From: Monodelphis domestica
Lineage: Eukaryota > Chordata > Mammalia > Didelphimorphia > Didelphidae
Length of the DNA stretch: 64,000 bases
NCBI RefSeq assembly: GCF_027887165.1
Contig: NC_077234.1
Coordinates: forward strand, 191,602,465-191,666,464
Direction: 5' to 3'
Part shown: positions 20,726 to 32,185 of the stretch, piece by piece
Layout: each line of letters begins with the position of its first letter
Position numbering within the stretch: the first letter of the stretch is position 1
The notes under the pieces: model-generated
The model's database searches: none
The model's input: only the letters and a program-made list of their open reading frames with translations
Told to the model about the DNA's origin: nothing
Program-made: the position numbers and the translations under genes

Positions 20726-21385
20726 TAGGGCCTAGGCCTTTCTTTTAAGAGAGAAAACTAAGTCAATCTTTAATCACTCACCACAAGATCCTTCCAAGCA
20801 AAACTCTAGTGTTCAGAGAGACCCTCCAGTTCAGCTCCTCAGCTCAACTAAGTTCAGCCACTGAGAGCGACCAACCGAGAGCCCCCAGCTCTCAGTTCCT
20901 GACCTCCTTTTAAAGAGAATTTTCTCTCATGTCACCTACCCTAAATTTTCACATCTACCAATCACGGTAGACATTTTCCAAAGGACTGACCATTCTTAAT
21001 TCACATTTTGTTATCTTCTTCTTAATTCACATCTTATCACCTTTTCTGGGTAGATTAAAACTTCTGAGTAATTCACATCTCTTTGCTAAGCTTGCTCTTT
21101 TAGTGATTAATTTAACCTTCATAGGTACTTAGCACCCTTTTGTATTAGATCTAAAAATAGACCTAGCTTAAGGTCTTTTGCCTCACTATAAGTATGAGTT
21201 AAGTACTTTTTCATCATTCAGTAAGGAGTTTTACAACTTTACCTTCCCATAAAGTATGCCTAAGTCTGGGTGGAGTAATTTTAAAGTTCCCAATATATTG
21301 CTCATCAAGTCCCTTCATTGTTTAAATGGGGAATAGCCTTAACCAAATGTTCTAAGGTAGAGTCTGAGAAATTTTAAGATTCACA
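20725..21385 (-). mobile_element. ERV LTR (U3-R), long family, inverted and truncated
   Basis: On the minus strand it starts TGTGAATCTTAAAATTTC at 21385 and follows the plus-strand LTR closely for ~640 bp to TCTCTCTTAA. Homology then decays at a CCTAGGCC-containing junction into RT sequence. U5 is absent. Its outer edge is followed by ATAT (21386-21389); no matching TSD could be located at the other side. Confidence 0.88.
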
Positions 21386-21607
21386 ATATTACCTTTAGTC
21401 AGAGGGATTGGATGACTAGGAACCAAGCAGCTAGATCAGTACTTTAAGCTTTTACAAGCTGAGCATCCCAACATCTAACAATTGAAGAAGGGGATGGCTT
21501 ATGGAGTGGGAAAGAAAAAGAAGAAGAGTTAAAAATCATGGAATATAAATGGCTTTGAGTAATTAACATTTTGTACTGAGAACACCCTGTAGCATGAAGA
21601 TTATCGA

Positions 21608-21829
21608 TTACTTATTCCAAGTTCTTAAATTGGTAAAATTATCGGGGTTCATAAATATAGACATCGTCAACCTGTATATAACTAAAGATTTTCCAAAGAT
21701 GATCTGGCCTGCAAATTGATACATGGATTCTTGTAGGGTAATATAGGCCAAGTTATAACTTGCTAATATTTCTATTCTTCCTTGCCCCATTCCTGATAAA
21801 AATGGGATTTTCCTAAAATTTTGAGTCAA
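21608..21829 (-). other. 73-codon frame matching the 14.8/16.9-kb repeat, inverted
   Basis: The minus strand encodes GMGQGRIEILASYNLAY and then a frame with AGQIIFGKSL. It is homologous to 14766-14831 plus 16903-16975 once the hAT insertion is skipped. Family not recognised. Confidence 0.45.
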
Positions 21830-22190
21830 TATACTGGGGTGATCCCAGAATATAATTGTTTTGATTGTGTATGTAAAATAATAATAATGACGATAATAGC
21901 AATAATATGGAACTTTGCAGTCACAACAAACTTTACATATATTATTTCATTTAATGCTCTCAAAAGGACTGTGCCTGCCACAACCCAGCTGTGCAGACTT
22001 ATTATGCATAAGAGGGAAGGGCAAAGAGGTATGCTTAATACCAACCTCTCCAGCTCAAGAGAGCATCAGTCTGGCAAACTGAGTGAAGCTGATTGTACTC
22101 TGGCTTCTGAAGCTATGAATCCTTTCTCATTTCTGGCTTGGACTGGAAAGCCTTTCAGAAAAGATCAATGTGATAATGCATAAAAGGTAG
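21830..22190. other. Unrecognised stretch with short ATA-rich patch
   Basis: An AATAATAATGACGATAATAGCAATAATA patch lies at about 21878-21908. The 120-codon plus frame here has no domain. Confidence 0.3.
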
Positions 22191-22375
22191 ATTCAAAATA
22201 GATCTAAAAGGTACTTCTAATCTAATCCAATCCCCTCTTTTTATAATTGAGTAAACTAATGTCCACAAAGAATAAGAGAAAGTTGCTCGATGTTAACCAG
22301 GTAAAAGGTGTCAAAGGTGGGATTTGAACTCAGACCTTGGCTTCCAGAATACTTGATAGTGTTTTGTTTTGTTTT
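22190..22375 (+). repeat. MIR-like SINE
   Basis: It shows TCTAATCCAATCCCCTC, TTGAGTAAACTAATGTCC, AAGTTGCTCGATGTTAACC and GGGATTTGAACTCAGACC. Confidence 0.6.
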
Positions 22376-22700
22376 TTAATTAATTTTTTACATATATTGT
22401 TTGGGCAGACAGTCTTAGCAGTTCAAGGTAGGAGAAAGCATGCCCATGCCCCAAGGTAAAGAACACATTTACCAATGGAAATGCAAATATAACCTCTTCT
22501 TTTCCTCTTCTTAAATTCACATTTACATTTTCATATTTCAGCCTCCTAATGCTTACAGTCCCTAAAAAAGTCCATAGGATCTAGTCAGGGTCTGGGTTAA
22601 AATTAAGTAAATATATTTTCATAGCATTTCACAATGGCTTTTTAAGTTCATGTATTATACCTCTGAGTTGTTCAATAGTATTTCCTTCATTTTCCCCCCT

Positions 22701-22894
22701 AAACCCTTACCCTCTGTCTTAGAATTGATATGGTGTATTGCTTCCAAAGGCAGAAAAGTGGTAAGGGCTAGCTTATTGCAGTTAAGTGACTTGCCCAGGG
22801 TCACATGACTAAGGAGTATCTTGGGTCATATTTGAATCCAGGATCTCCCATCCTTACTCCTGACTTTCAATTCATTGAGACACCTAGTTGCCCC
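22701..22894 (-). repeat. Marsupial SINE (GGTAAGGGTT type)
   Basis: The complement runs from AAACCCTTACCCTCTGTCTTAG through TGACTTGCCCAGGGTCACA to ACACCTAGTTGCCCC. Confidence 0.88.
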
Positions 22895-23770
22895 TTCTCC
22901 TTCATTTTGACAGAAGAGGAGCTGAGGTTTTAAATGATTTGCCCCATGACCATTCAATGAATCCACAAGAACTAGAATTCTTCCTACAAAACTTTTAGGT
23001 TCATTATTGAGTGGCAGACATCTGCCCAAACTAATCCTCCAGAAGTCACTTACTGCAAATGATGCTTGCCTTTTAATCAGTGACAGAATATCTCCATGCA
23101 CAGCTGGCTGGAATGACAAAAAGCACAGTTGGAGGTTGCTTCTGTGCCATTCAAGGAACAACAGAATGTGGACTTCTTCAAAAGAAAAAAACAATTCACC
23201 ATCCAAGGTGGCAGAAAACCTAGAATTCATTCATTCCTAGGGATTTATTCATTGCCCTAGACAGGCTGCTCTTTAAAAATGTAATTCCAAAAGGGTTAAT
23301 TATAATTAAATCACCAATATTTTAGGACCAATCTGTTTATCAAAGGCTCTACTAGTGGGAAATGAACCAACTAGGGCTTAGGGGGTTACTTTGTGGGTTA
23401 CTAGAAAAGGGAGGTTAGAAGGGGGTAAAAGAAGGGGGTACAGATAATAATCACAATTTTGCTTACCTGTAACTAAAGGAAGCATAAAATCTCCCAGCAA
23501 GGTGTTACTATATAGAATTGCCTCTTTGGCACTTGTGCTCTATTCCTTAGGAGATGGAGATTGAGCATCCTCTAGCTGGTGAAACTACAGCATAGAACCT
23601 GGTTGGAATCCTTTGACTTTTAAGCAACATCTCCACTGCCTGGTGTTAGCTATATGTAAGTCTATCTGGATCTTCCCTTCACCCAGAATGCCTTTGTCAG
23701 GGAAATCTTTGATTACTGGAATAGAAATATTAGTTTTAGGCTTTGGGATTAACCTCCTCCTTAATCAATA
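22895..23770. other. Unique-looking stretch with MIR-like start
   Basis: 22910-23000 has MIR-like words (AGAAGAGGAGCTGAGGTTTT). A 134-codon minus frame at 22826-23230 straddles the SINE end and has no domain. Nothing else was recognised. Confidence 0.35.
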
Positions 23771-23774
23771 AGCA

Positions 23775-24038
23775 TTTGTTATTGTTGTTCAATCATTTCA
23801 GTCATGTCCAACTCTTCATGATCCTATTTTGGGTTTTCTTGGCAAAGATCTTGGTGTGATTTGCCATTTCCCAATCTGAATCATTTTTACAGGTGAGGAA
23901 ACTGAGGCAAACAAGTTTCAGTAATTTGCTCAGGATCACACAGCTAGTAAATGTCCGAGGCTGGATCTGAACACAGGTAAATACATTTTTCTCACTCTAG
24001 ATCCTGTATTCCACCTAATGCACCACCTAGCTGCTCCA
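23775..24038 (-). repeat. Marsupial SINE (GGAAATGGCAAACC type)
   Basis: The complement order is TTGTTCAATCATTTCAGTC, GGGTTTTCTTGGCAAAGATC, GTGAGGAAACTGAGGCAAAC and CACCACCTAGCTGCTCC. Confidence 0.9.
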
Positions 24039-24039
24039 T

Positions 24040-24645
24040 TTTTTTTTTACTATTAGCCCTTAAACTTGTACTTCATAAGTGATTTTATTAATTGAATTCC
24101 TGCTATGGTTTTAACTGACAAAATCTTTGCAGTAGGAATTATTAAGACCTAAAAATCCTTAAAGAATCTGAAGAATTAAGCTATGATGATGAAATTAAAG
24201 TTGGCAAAGGAAATATTTTTATACAGAGATTTCTACCATAATGTCTAAGAAGTATCCCAGGAACAAAATAGCTAATCATTCATTTGCTCTTGTCTCTTTA
24301 AACTGCTTTCATTGAAGGCAAACCTGGGCTAAATTGTGAATTAAAGGGAACAAGTTTCTCTTATCAGCCTCCCAAATATCTACTCACTGGGACCTCAGAT
24401 TTTCATTAGTCTTTTTCCATCTGAAAAGTACATACTAAATTCATTCATTCACACTGAGGAATAAGTGACTGATTATATCTACTGTTCATTATTCACTTGT
24501 TTAATGAGATACATTTTAATCAAGGAAAATACTTAAATCCAAATAATGTATATAATGTATATAGCATTATACTGTATATATGTATGTATGTGTATAAACA
24601 CATACAAAATCTTTTTCATGTATTGTTTAGTTTGCAGGACTTTTC
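24040..24645. other. Unrecognised AT-rich stretch
   Basis: No repeat head or coding frame; there are short TATGTATG runs near 24575-24595. Confidence 0.4.
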
Positions 24646-24647
24646 CC

Positions 24648-24784
24648 CCAATATTTTAAAATCTTTACCTTCTGTTTTAGAATCAATATTGAATATTGGT
24701 TCCAAGGCAGAAGAGTGGTAAGGTAGGTAATGGGGGTTAAGTGACTTGAATAGGGTCACACAGCTGGGAAGTGTGTAAACGGAA
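24648..24784 (-). repeat. Truncated marsupial SINE (GGTAAGGGTT type)
   Basis: It reads TTTAAAATCTTTACCTTCTG... GGCAGAAGAGTGGTAAGG... GGGTCACACAGCTGGGAAGTG; the head is missing. Confidence 0.8.
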
Positions 24785-24789
24785 CCCTT

Positions 24790-25255
24790 TCCTCCCAGGG
24801 TCATGATTTTTTTGCTCTTGAAAGCCAGCCCTAGGAACATGACCGGAACTAAGGGTTACAGGTCTGGATCAGACTTTGATTGATTCCCGAGATACAATAG
24901 ACCAGCACACAGGGAAAGGAAGTGATGTGGAGAAAGAGGATAATTATTAAAAATGAGATCTTAGAGGAGGGAAGGTCTTTGGCTGGAGGTCTTTCTGCAA
25001 TTTGGCATTGGTGGCTAGGGCAGAAGACATTTTTGTGAGCTGGTAATATTAAGGTGGTAGGAGAAAATATTTTTATATTTCCTTCCCCATCCCTTATTTC
25101 TTTCTCAGACTATATTTATATTAAAATTATACTGCCAAAAGCTACTATCATCCTCATGACTTAAGGATTAATTATTTTATAAACAGCGACCACGACAATT
25201 TTTAAATAAATATTACATTTAGCATATTACATTTGGCATAATATTAATTTTCAAT
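24790..25255. other. Unrecognised stretch
   Basis: Nothing beyond AT-rich sequence was recognised. Confidence 0.4.
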
Positions 25256-25257
25256 AT

Positions 25258-25343
25258 TAAGAAGTATCTGAGGCCAGATTTGAACCTAGGATCTCCCATA
25301 TCTAAGTCTGGCTCTCTATCCACTGAGCAACCCAGGTACCCCA
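25258..25343 (-). repeat. SINE head fragment
   Basis: It reads TCTGAGGCCAGATTTGAACC... CTATCCACTGAGCAACCCAGGTACCCC, a 5' SINE remnant. Confidence 0.75.
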
Positions 25344-25529
25344 ACCTTTTTAAAAATATTCTTTTAAGCATGACTCTCAGAGAAGGACTAGGAAGAATAT
25401 AGTAGGAAATATGAAAACAAAATATATCAATAAAATTCATCTTAAAATATCAATATACTAACAGATTAATGCACTGGCAGCTAGGATAGTAGGAAAGACT
25501 ACATGTAGAAATAAGCATTTGATTTTTAA

Positions 25530-26599
25530 AAAATAAATTTATTTAGTTTGCATTTGTTCAGTTACATGTAGAAATCGTTTTTGACAATTGTTTTTTGATA
25601 TTTTTGGATTTAGACTTTTTCCCTTCCTCCCCTCCAAGATGGTATATTGTCTGATATAGGTTAAAGAAGTACTTTCATGCAATTTATAATTTATATTTCT
25701 ATATTTCTCATGTCATGATAGAAGATACATACTGCACATATCAGGAAAAATCTCATGAAGAAAATAAAGTAGAAGTTGGCATGCTTTGATCTACAATCAG
25801 TTTCCAGCAGTTCCTTCTTTGGCTGTGGATATCATATTTCATCATGAATTGGGGTTCTCTTATAAACTTGCTTTGCTGATAATTATTTAATACTTTGCAG
25901 TTGATCATTATATATTCTTGTTATTATATACTTTGTTCTCCTGGTTCTGCTCTCTTCACTTTTTGCATCAGCTCATATAAGTCTTTCCAGGTTTTTTTAA
26001 CTCATTCTGGTAATTTCTTATGACACAATAGTATTCCATTACAATCAGGTCAAAACTTGTTCATGCATTCCCCAATGGACAGACAACCTCTCAGGTGCCA
26101 ATTATTTGCACTACAAAAAGAGCTGCCAAAAATGTTTTGGTCCTGGGATGTCCTTTTTTTTAAAATCTCTGATCTTTTAGAAAAACAGACCCAGTATAGA
26201 TGGGTCAAAGGATATGCACAATTTTATGTCCCTTTGAGCACAGTTCCAGATGGCTCTCCAGAATGGCTACATAAAATTCACAGTTCCATTAACTGTATAT
26301 TAATACCCCAATTTTCCCACATCCCCTCCAACATTTATCATTTTCATCTTTGATCATGTTAACTAATTGACTAGGTTTGAGGTAGTCTCAGGGTTATTTT
26401 AATTTGCCTTACACTAATCAATAGTTATTTAGAACACTATTTTTTTATATGACTATAGACTGAATTTCTTCCTCTGAGAACTGTTTGTCCATTTTCTTTC
26501 ACTGTTTTTCAGTTGGGAAATGCTTTGTATTCTTATAAATCTGACTCAGTTCTCCATATATTTGAGAAATGAGGCCATTGTCAGAAACACTTGCTATAA
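25530..26599 (-). mobile_element. Old antisense L1, 3' part, left of younger L1
   Basis: It shows L1 3' UTR and ORF2 tail complements such as CACAATAGTATTCCATTACA and CATTCCCCAATGGACAGACA. It breaks off at TTGCTATAA and continues after the inserted L1 at 32967, matching the order of the younger L1 at 27545-27690. Confidence 0.85.
26591..26599. other. L1 target-site duplication, left copy
   Basis: TTGCTATAA, identical to 32967-32975. Confidence 0.8.
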
Positions 26600-26949
26600 T
26601 TTTTTTAAATTTTATAATATTTTATTTGATCATTTCCAAGCATTATTCATTAAAGACAAAGATCATTTTCTTTCCCTCCCCTCCCCCACCTCCCATAGCC
26701 AATGTGTGATTCCACTGGGTATCACATGTGTTCTTGATTCGAACCTATTGCCATGTTGTTAGTATTTGCATTAGAGTGTTGATTTAGAGTCTCTCCTCTG
26801 TCATGTCCCCTCAACCGCTGTATTCAGGCAGTTGCTTTTCCTCGGTGTTTCTACTCCCACAGTTTGTCCTTTGCTTATGGATAGTGTTTTTCTCCTAGAT
26901 CCCTGCACACTGTTCAGGGACATTACCCTGCCCCTAATGGAGAAGTCCA

Positions 26950-29900
26950 TTACATTCGATTATACCACAGTGTATTAGTCTCTGTGTACAATGTTCTCCT
27001 GGTTCTGCTCCTCTCGCTCTGCATCAGTTCCTGGAGGTCTTTCCAGTCTCCATGGAATTCCTCCACTTTATTATTCCTTTTAGCACAATAGTATTCCATC
27101 ACCAACATATACCACAATTTGCTCAGCCATTCCCCAATTGAAAGGCATCCCCTTGTTTTCCAAATTTTGGCCACCATAAAGAGCGTAGCTGTGAATATTT
27201 TTGTACAAGTCTTTTTCTCCATTATCTCTTTGGGGTACAAACCCAGCAGTGCTATGGCGGGATCAAAGGGTAGACATTCTTTTAGCTCCCTTTGGGCATA
27301 GTTCCAAATTGCCCTCCAGAATGGTTGGATCAGTTCACAACTCCACCAGCAATGAATTAATGACCCTACTTTGCCACATCCCCTCCAGGATTCATTATTT
27401 TCCTTTGCTATCATGTTAGCCAATCTGCTAGGTGTGAGGTGATACCTCAGAGTTGTTTTGATTTGCATCTCTCTGATTATAAGACATTTAGAACACTTCT
27501 TCATGTGCATATTAATAATTTTGATTTCTTTATCTGAGAACTGCCTATCCATGTCCCTTGCCCATTTATCAATTGGAGAATGACTTGGTTTTTTGTACAA
27601 TTGATTTAGCTCTTTATAAATTTGAGTAATTAAACTTTTGTCAGAGGTTTCTATGACGATTTTTTCCCAATTTGTTGCTTCCCTTCTAATTTTAGTTACA
27701 TTGGTTTTGTTTGTACAAAAGCTTTTTAATTTGATGTAGTCAGAATTATTTATTTTACATTTTGTGATTCTTTCTATGTCTTGCTTGGTTTTAAAGTCTT
27801 TCCCCTCCCAAAAGTCTGACATGTATACTATTCTGTGTTTACCCAATTTACTTATGGTTTCCTTCTTTATGTTTAAGTCACTCACCCATTTTGAATTTAT
27901 CTTTGTGTAGGGTGTGAGGTGTTGATCAATTCCTAATCTCTCCCACACTGTCTTCCAATTTTCCCAGCAGATTTTATTGAATAGTGGATTTTTGACCCAA
28001 AAGCTGGGATCTTTGGGTTTATCGTATATTATCTTGCTGAGGTCGCTTGCCCCCAGTCTATTCCACTGATCCTCCTTTCTGTCTCTTAGCCAGTACCAGA
28101 TTGTTTTGGTGACTGCTGCTTTGTAATATAGTTTAATGTCTGGGACTGCAAGGCCCCCATCATTTGTGGTTTTTTTCATTATTTCCCTGGATATCCTTGA
28201 TCTTTTGTTCTTCCAAATGAACTTTGTTATGGTTTTTACTAAATCAGTAAAGTAATTTTTGGGGAGTTCAATGGGTATAGCACTAAGTAGATAAATAAGT
28301 TTAGGTAGGATGGTCATTTTTATTATATTGGCTTGTCCTATCCATGAGCAGTTAATGTTTTTCCAATTGATCAAGTCTAGTCTTAGTTGTGTGGAGAGTG
28401 TTTTGTAGTTGTGTTCATATCTGTGTTTGTCTCGGGAGATAGATTCCTAGGTATTTTATTTTGTCTAAGGTGATTTTGAATGGGATTTCTCTTTCTAGTT
28501 TTTGCTGCTGAGCTGTGTTGGAGATATATAGAAAAGCTGATGATTTATGTGGGTTTATTTTGTATCCTGCAACTTTGCTAAAGTTGTTGATTATTTCAAT
28601 TAGCTTTTTGGTTGAATCTCTAGGATTCTTTAAGTAGACCATCATGTCATCTGCAAAGAGCGATAACTTGGTCTCCTCCTTGCCTATTTTGATGCCTTCA
28701 ATTTCTTTTTCTTCTCTAATTGCTACTGCTAGTGTTTCTAGTACAATGTCAAATAGTAGAGGTGATAATGGGCATCCTTGTTTCACTCCTGATCTTTTTG
28801 GGAATGCATCTAGTTTATCCCCATTGCAGATGATATTAGCTGATGGTTTTAGATATATACTGTTTATTATTTTTAGGAACGACCATTCTATTCCTATGCT
28901 TTCTAGTGTTTTTAATAGGAATGGGTGTTGTATTTTATCAAAGGCTTTTTCTGCGTCTATTGAGATAATCATGTGGATCTTGTTGGTTTGCTTGTTGATG
29001 TGGTCAGTTATGTGGATGGTTTTCCTAATATTGAACCAGCCCTGCATCCCTGGTATAAATCCTACTTGATCATGGTGGATGACCCTTCTCATCACTTGCT
29101 GGAGTCTTTTTGCTAGTATCCTATTTAAGATTTTTGCATCTATATTCATTAGGGAGATTGGTCTATAGTTTTCTTTCTCTGTTTCTGACCTGCCTGGTTT
29201 TGGAATCAGTACCATGTTTGTGTCATAAAAGGAGTTTGGTAGAACTCCCTCTTTGCTTATTAAGTCAAATAGTTTGTATAATATCGGGATTAACTGTTCT
29301 CTGAATGTTTGATAGAATTCACTTGTGAATCCATCAGGCCCTGGGGATTTTTTCTTAGGAAGTTCTTTGATGGCTTGTTGGATTTCATTTTCTGATATGG
29401 GATTATTTAAGAATTCTATTTCTTCTTCTGTTAGTCTAGGCAGTTTGTATTTTTGTATATATTCATCCATATCATCTAAATTGGTATATTTATTGCCATA
29501 TAATTGGGCAAAGTAGTTTTTAATGATTGCCTCAATTTCCTCTTCATTGGAGGTGATGTCCCCCTTTTCATCTTTGATGCTGTTAATTTGCTTTTCTTCT
29601 TTCCTTTTTTTAATTAGATTGACCAGTACTTTGTCTATTTTGTTTGTTTTTTCAAAGTACCAGCTTCTTGTCTTATTTATTAAATCAATAGTTCTATCAC
29701 TTTCGATTTTATTAATTTCTCCCTTAATTTTTAGGATTTCTATTTTGGTTTTCTGCTGGGGGGTTTTAATTTGATCACACTCGAGTTTTTTTATTTGCTT
29801 TTCCAATTGATTGATCTCTGCTCTCCCTAGTTTGTTAATATATGCACTCCAGGATATGAATTTACCTCTGACTACCTCTTTGGCTGCATCTCAAAAGGAT

Positions 29901-30738
29901 TGAAAGGATGTCTTGCCATTGTCATTTTCCTTGATGAAATTATTGTTTCTATGATTTCTTCTCTAACTAAATGATTTTGGAGTATCATATTGTTTAATTT
30001 CCAATTAGTTTTTTATTTGGTTTTCCATGTACCATTACTGATCATTATTTTCATTGCCTTGTGATCTGAAAAGGCTGCATTTATTATTTCTGCTTTTCTG
30101 CATTTGTGTGCCATGTTTCTGTGACCTAATGTATGATCAATCTTTGTGAATGTGGTGCTGAGAAGAAGGTGTATTCCTTTTTATCCCTATTTATTTTTCT
30201 CCATATGTCTATTAATTCTAATTTTTCTAAGACGTCATTCACTTCTTTTACCTCTTTCTTATTTAGTTTTTGATTTGATTTATCTAAATTTGATAATGGT
30301 TGGTTCAAGTCTCCGACTAATATAGTTTTACTGTCTATTTCTTCCTTCAATTCTCCTAGCTTCTCCATTAGAAATTTGGGTGCTATATTATTTGGTGCTC
30401 ACACGTTGATTAGTGATATTTCCTAATTATCTAAAGTCACTTTTTAACAAAATATAATTACCTTCCCTATCCCTTTTGATCAGGTCTATTTTTGCTTTGG
30501 CTTTATCAGATATCATGATTGCAACTCCTGCCTTCTTTCTGTTAGTTGAGGCCCAGGTCTTACTCCATCCTTTAATTCTGACCTTGTGGGTGTCTACCCG
30601 CCTCATGTGTGTTTCTTGAAGACAATATATGGTAGGGTTTGGGATTCAAATTCATTCTGCTATTTGTCTACGTTTTATGGGTGAGTTCATCCCATTCACA
30701 TTCAAAGTTATGACTGTCACTTGTGGACTCCCTGGCAT
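26950..30738 (-). pseudogene. L1 ORF2 (endonuclease-reverse transcriptase), disrupted
   Basis: The ATG at 30738-30736 opens a frame with the endonuclease start TLNVNGMNSPIKRRQ and a QETH motif. Codons 29 and 31 are TGA (30654-30652 and 30648-30646); at least one looks like decay of a CGA. Endonuclease pieces GDLNQPLS and YTFFSAPH lie at 30126-30368. The RT is open for 463 codons (29806-28415), with [26 protein letters not shown] and FADD (28657-28646). A single-base frameshift near 28430 moves it into the 474-codon tail (28374-26950), which has the Cys-rich segment WRGCGK..HCWW. Total ~1,263 codons, normal for L1. It cannot make a full protein as it stands. Confidence 0.92.
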
Positions 30739-31219
30739 TTTGATATCCTTCCCTAATTCTCACCTTTCTTCTTCAGCTCTACCTTTTAGTCCAATGATTT
30801 ATTTTAAATCAGTCCCCCTTGTCCCCTCCCTTGATATGTTTCCCTTTCTTGTGTTCCCTCCCTTCTACCCCCCTTGGTTTTCCCTTCTCCCTTCCCTTGT
30901 TGGGTAGATATAATTCAAGATCCCAATGGATCTGGATGTTCTTCCCTCTCAGAGTTGATTTCCCTGAGAGTAAGGTTTAAGTAAAAACTCTCTTCCTCTC
31001 CTTCTTATAGGAGTTTTCTTCCCCTCCCCTCCCCCTGTGAATCTTTGTGTGAGAAATATTACTCTATTTGGTCTTTCTTTTCCCCCTATTTACACATTAC
31101 ATTTCCCCCACATGTTAATATACATAGATTGATATAAATGTAGTCCTTATAGAAGAGAGTTTGAGTGAAAGAAAAAGATAACATTTTTCTCCTTTTCCCT
31201 TTCCTTCATATTTACCTTT

Positions 31220-32185
31220 TCAGATATTCCATGTTCTTTGTTTTTCAATATCGAACTTTCCACAGAGCTCTGGTCTTTTCTTTGCAAAAACTTGGAAATC
31301 TTCTATTTTGTTGAATGCCCATACTTTCCCTTGGAAGTATGTAGTCAGTTTTGATGGATAGTTGATTCTTGGTTGAAGGCCCAGCTCTCTTGCCTTTCTG
31401 AAAATCATGTTCCATGCCTTACGGTCATTCAGAGTGGAACTTGCAAGGTCTTGTGTGACCCTGATTTGCATTCCTTTATATCTAAATTGTCTTTTTCTGG
31501 CTTCTTGTAAGATTTTTTCTTTTGCTTGAAAGCTTTGGAATTTGGCAGTTACATTCCTGGGAGTTGTCTTCTGGGGTTTTAGTGTAGAGGGTGTTCTGTG
31601 AACTCTTTCAGTGCCTGTATTGCCCTCTTGTTCTAGGATCTCTGGGCAATTTTCTTTCATTATATCTTGTATTATGATGTCGAGTTTGCTGTTTATTTCT
31701 GGCTTTTCTGGTAGTCCAATTATTCTTAAATTGTCTCTTCTTCCTCTATTTTCCAAGTCTATGACTTTGTCAGTGAGATATTTTATGTTATCTTCTAATT
31801 TCTTGGTCTTTTGGTTTTGCTTTATTAATTCTTGCTCTTTTACATGATTGTTGTCTTCCAGTTGCCTAATTCTGACCTTTAGAGCCTCGTTTTCCTTTTC
31901 ACTTTGGTCAAACTGGTTTTGTAGATGCATCAATTTCTTTTGCATTATTTCTGACTTTTTCTCCCAGAAGGCTTCCATCTTTTTGATCCTTTCTGATTCC
32001 AATTCTTCATGGGTTTGTGGAGAGTTTCCTTTTCCTTTGGAAGGTTTTGGAGCATTTGCTTGTGTTTTCTCTTCTATCTCCTCTGTATTTTGTATTTTTG
32101 TTCCATAAAATATGTCCAAAGTCGCTCCCTTCTTCTTGTTTTTCTTGGAATTTTGATGCTTTTGTGCTTCTGTGGAGTTTGCCAT
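31220..32185 (-). CDS. L1 ORF1p, intact RNA-binding chaperone
   Basis: This is a 321-residue uninterrupted frame, close to the usual ~340 of mammalian ORF1p, which coats L1 RNA as trimers. Residues ~1-55 are a basic, Lys-rich N-terminus (NSKKNKKKG). Residues ~60-145 form a heptad-rich coiled coil (KKLMHLQNQFDQSEKENEAL; VIDLENRGRR). An RRM-like segment starts at RRDNLRIIGLPE, and the C-terminal domain carries FRYKGMQIRVTQD and ARELGLQP. The ATG follows a long GC-rich 5' UTR. Intact ORF1 beside a broken ORF2 suggests a recent loss of autonomy. Confidence 0.93.
   Translation of the reverse strand: MANSTEAQKHQNSKKNKKKGATLDIFYGTKIQNTEEIEEKTQANAPKPSKGKGNSPQTHEELESERIKKMEAFWEKKSEIMQKKLMHLQNQFDQSEKENEALKVRIRQLEDNNHVKEQELIKQNQKTKKLEDNIKYLTDKVIDLENRGRRDNLRIIGLPEKPEINSKLDIIIQDIMKENCPEILEQEGNTGTERVHRTPSTLKPQKTTPRNVTAKFQSFQAKEKILQEARKRQFRYKGMQIRVTQDLASSTLNDRKAWNMIFRKARELGLQPRINYPSKLTTYFQGKVWAFNKIEDFQVFAKKRPELCGKFDIEKQRTWNI

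Noticed and set aside
22826..23230. 134-codon minus frame
   Set aside because: It crosses from unique sequence into a SINE, shows no recognisable domain and has no splice or start context.
28644..29774. Plus-strand frames over the L1 RT region
   Set aside because: They are antisense shadows of ORF2.
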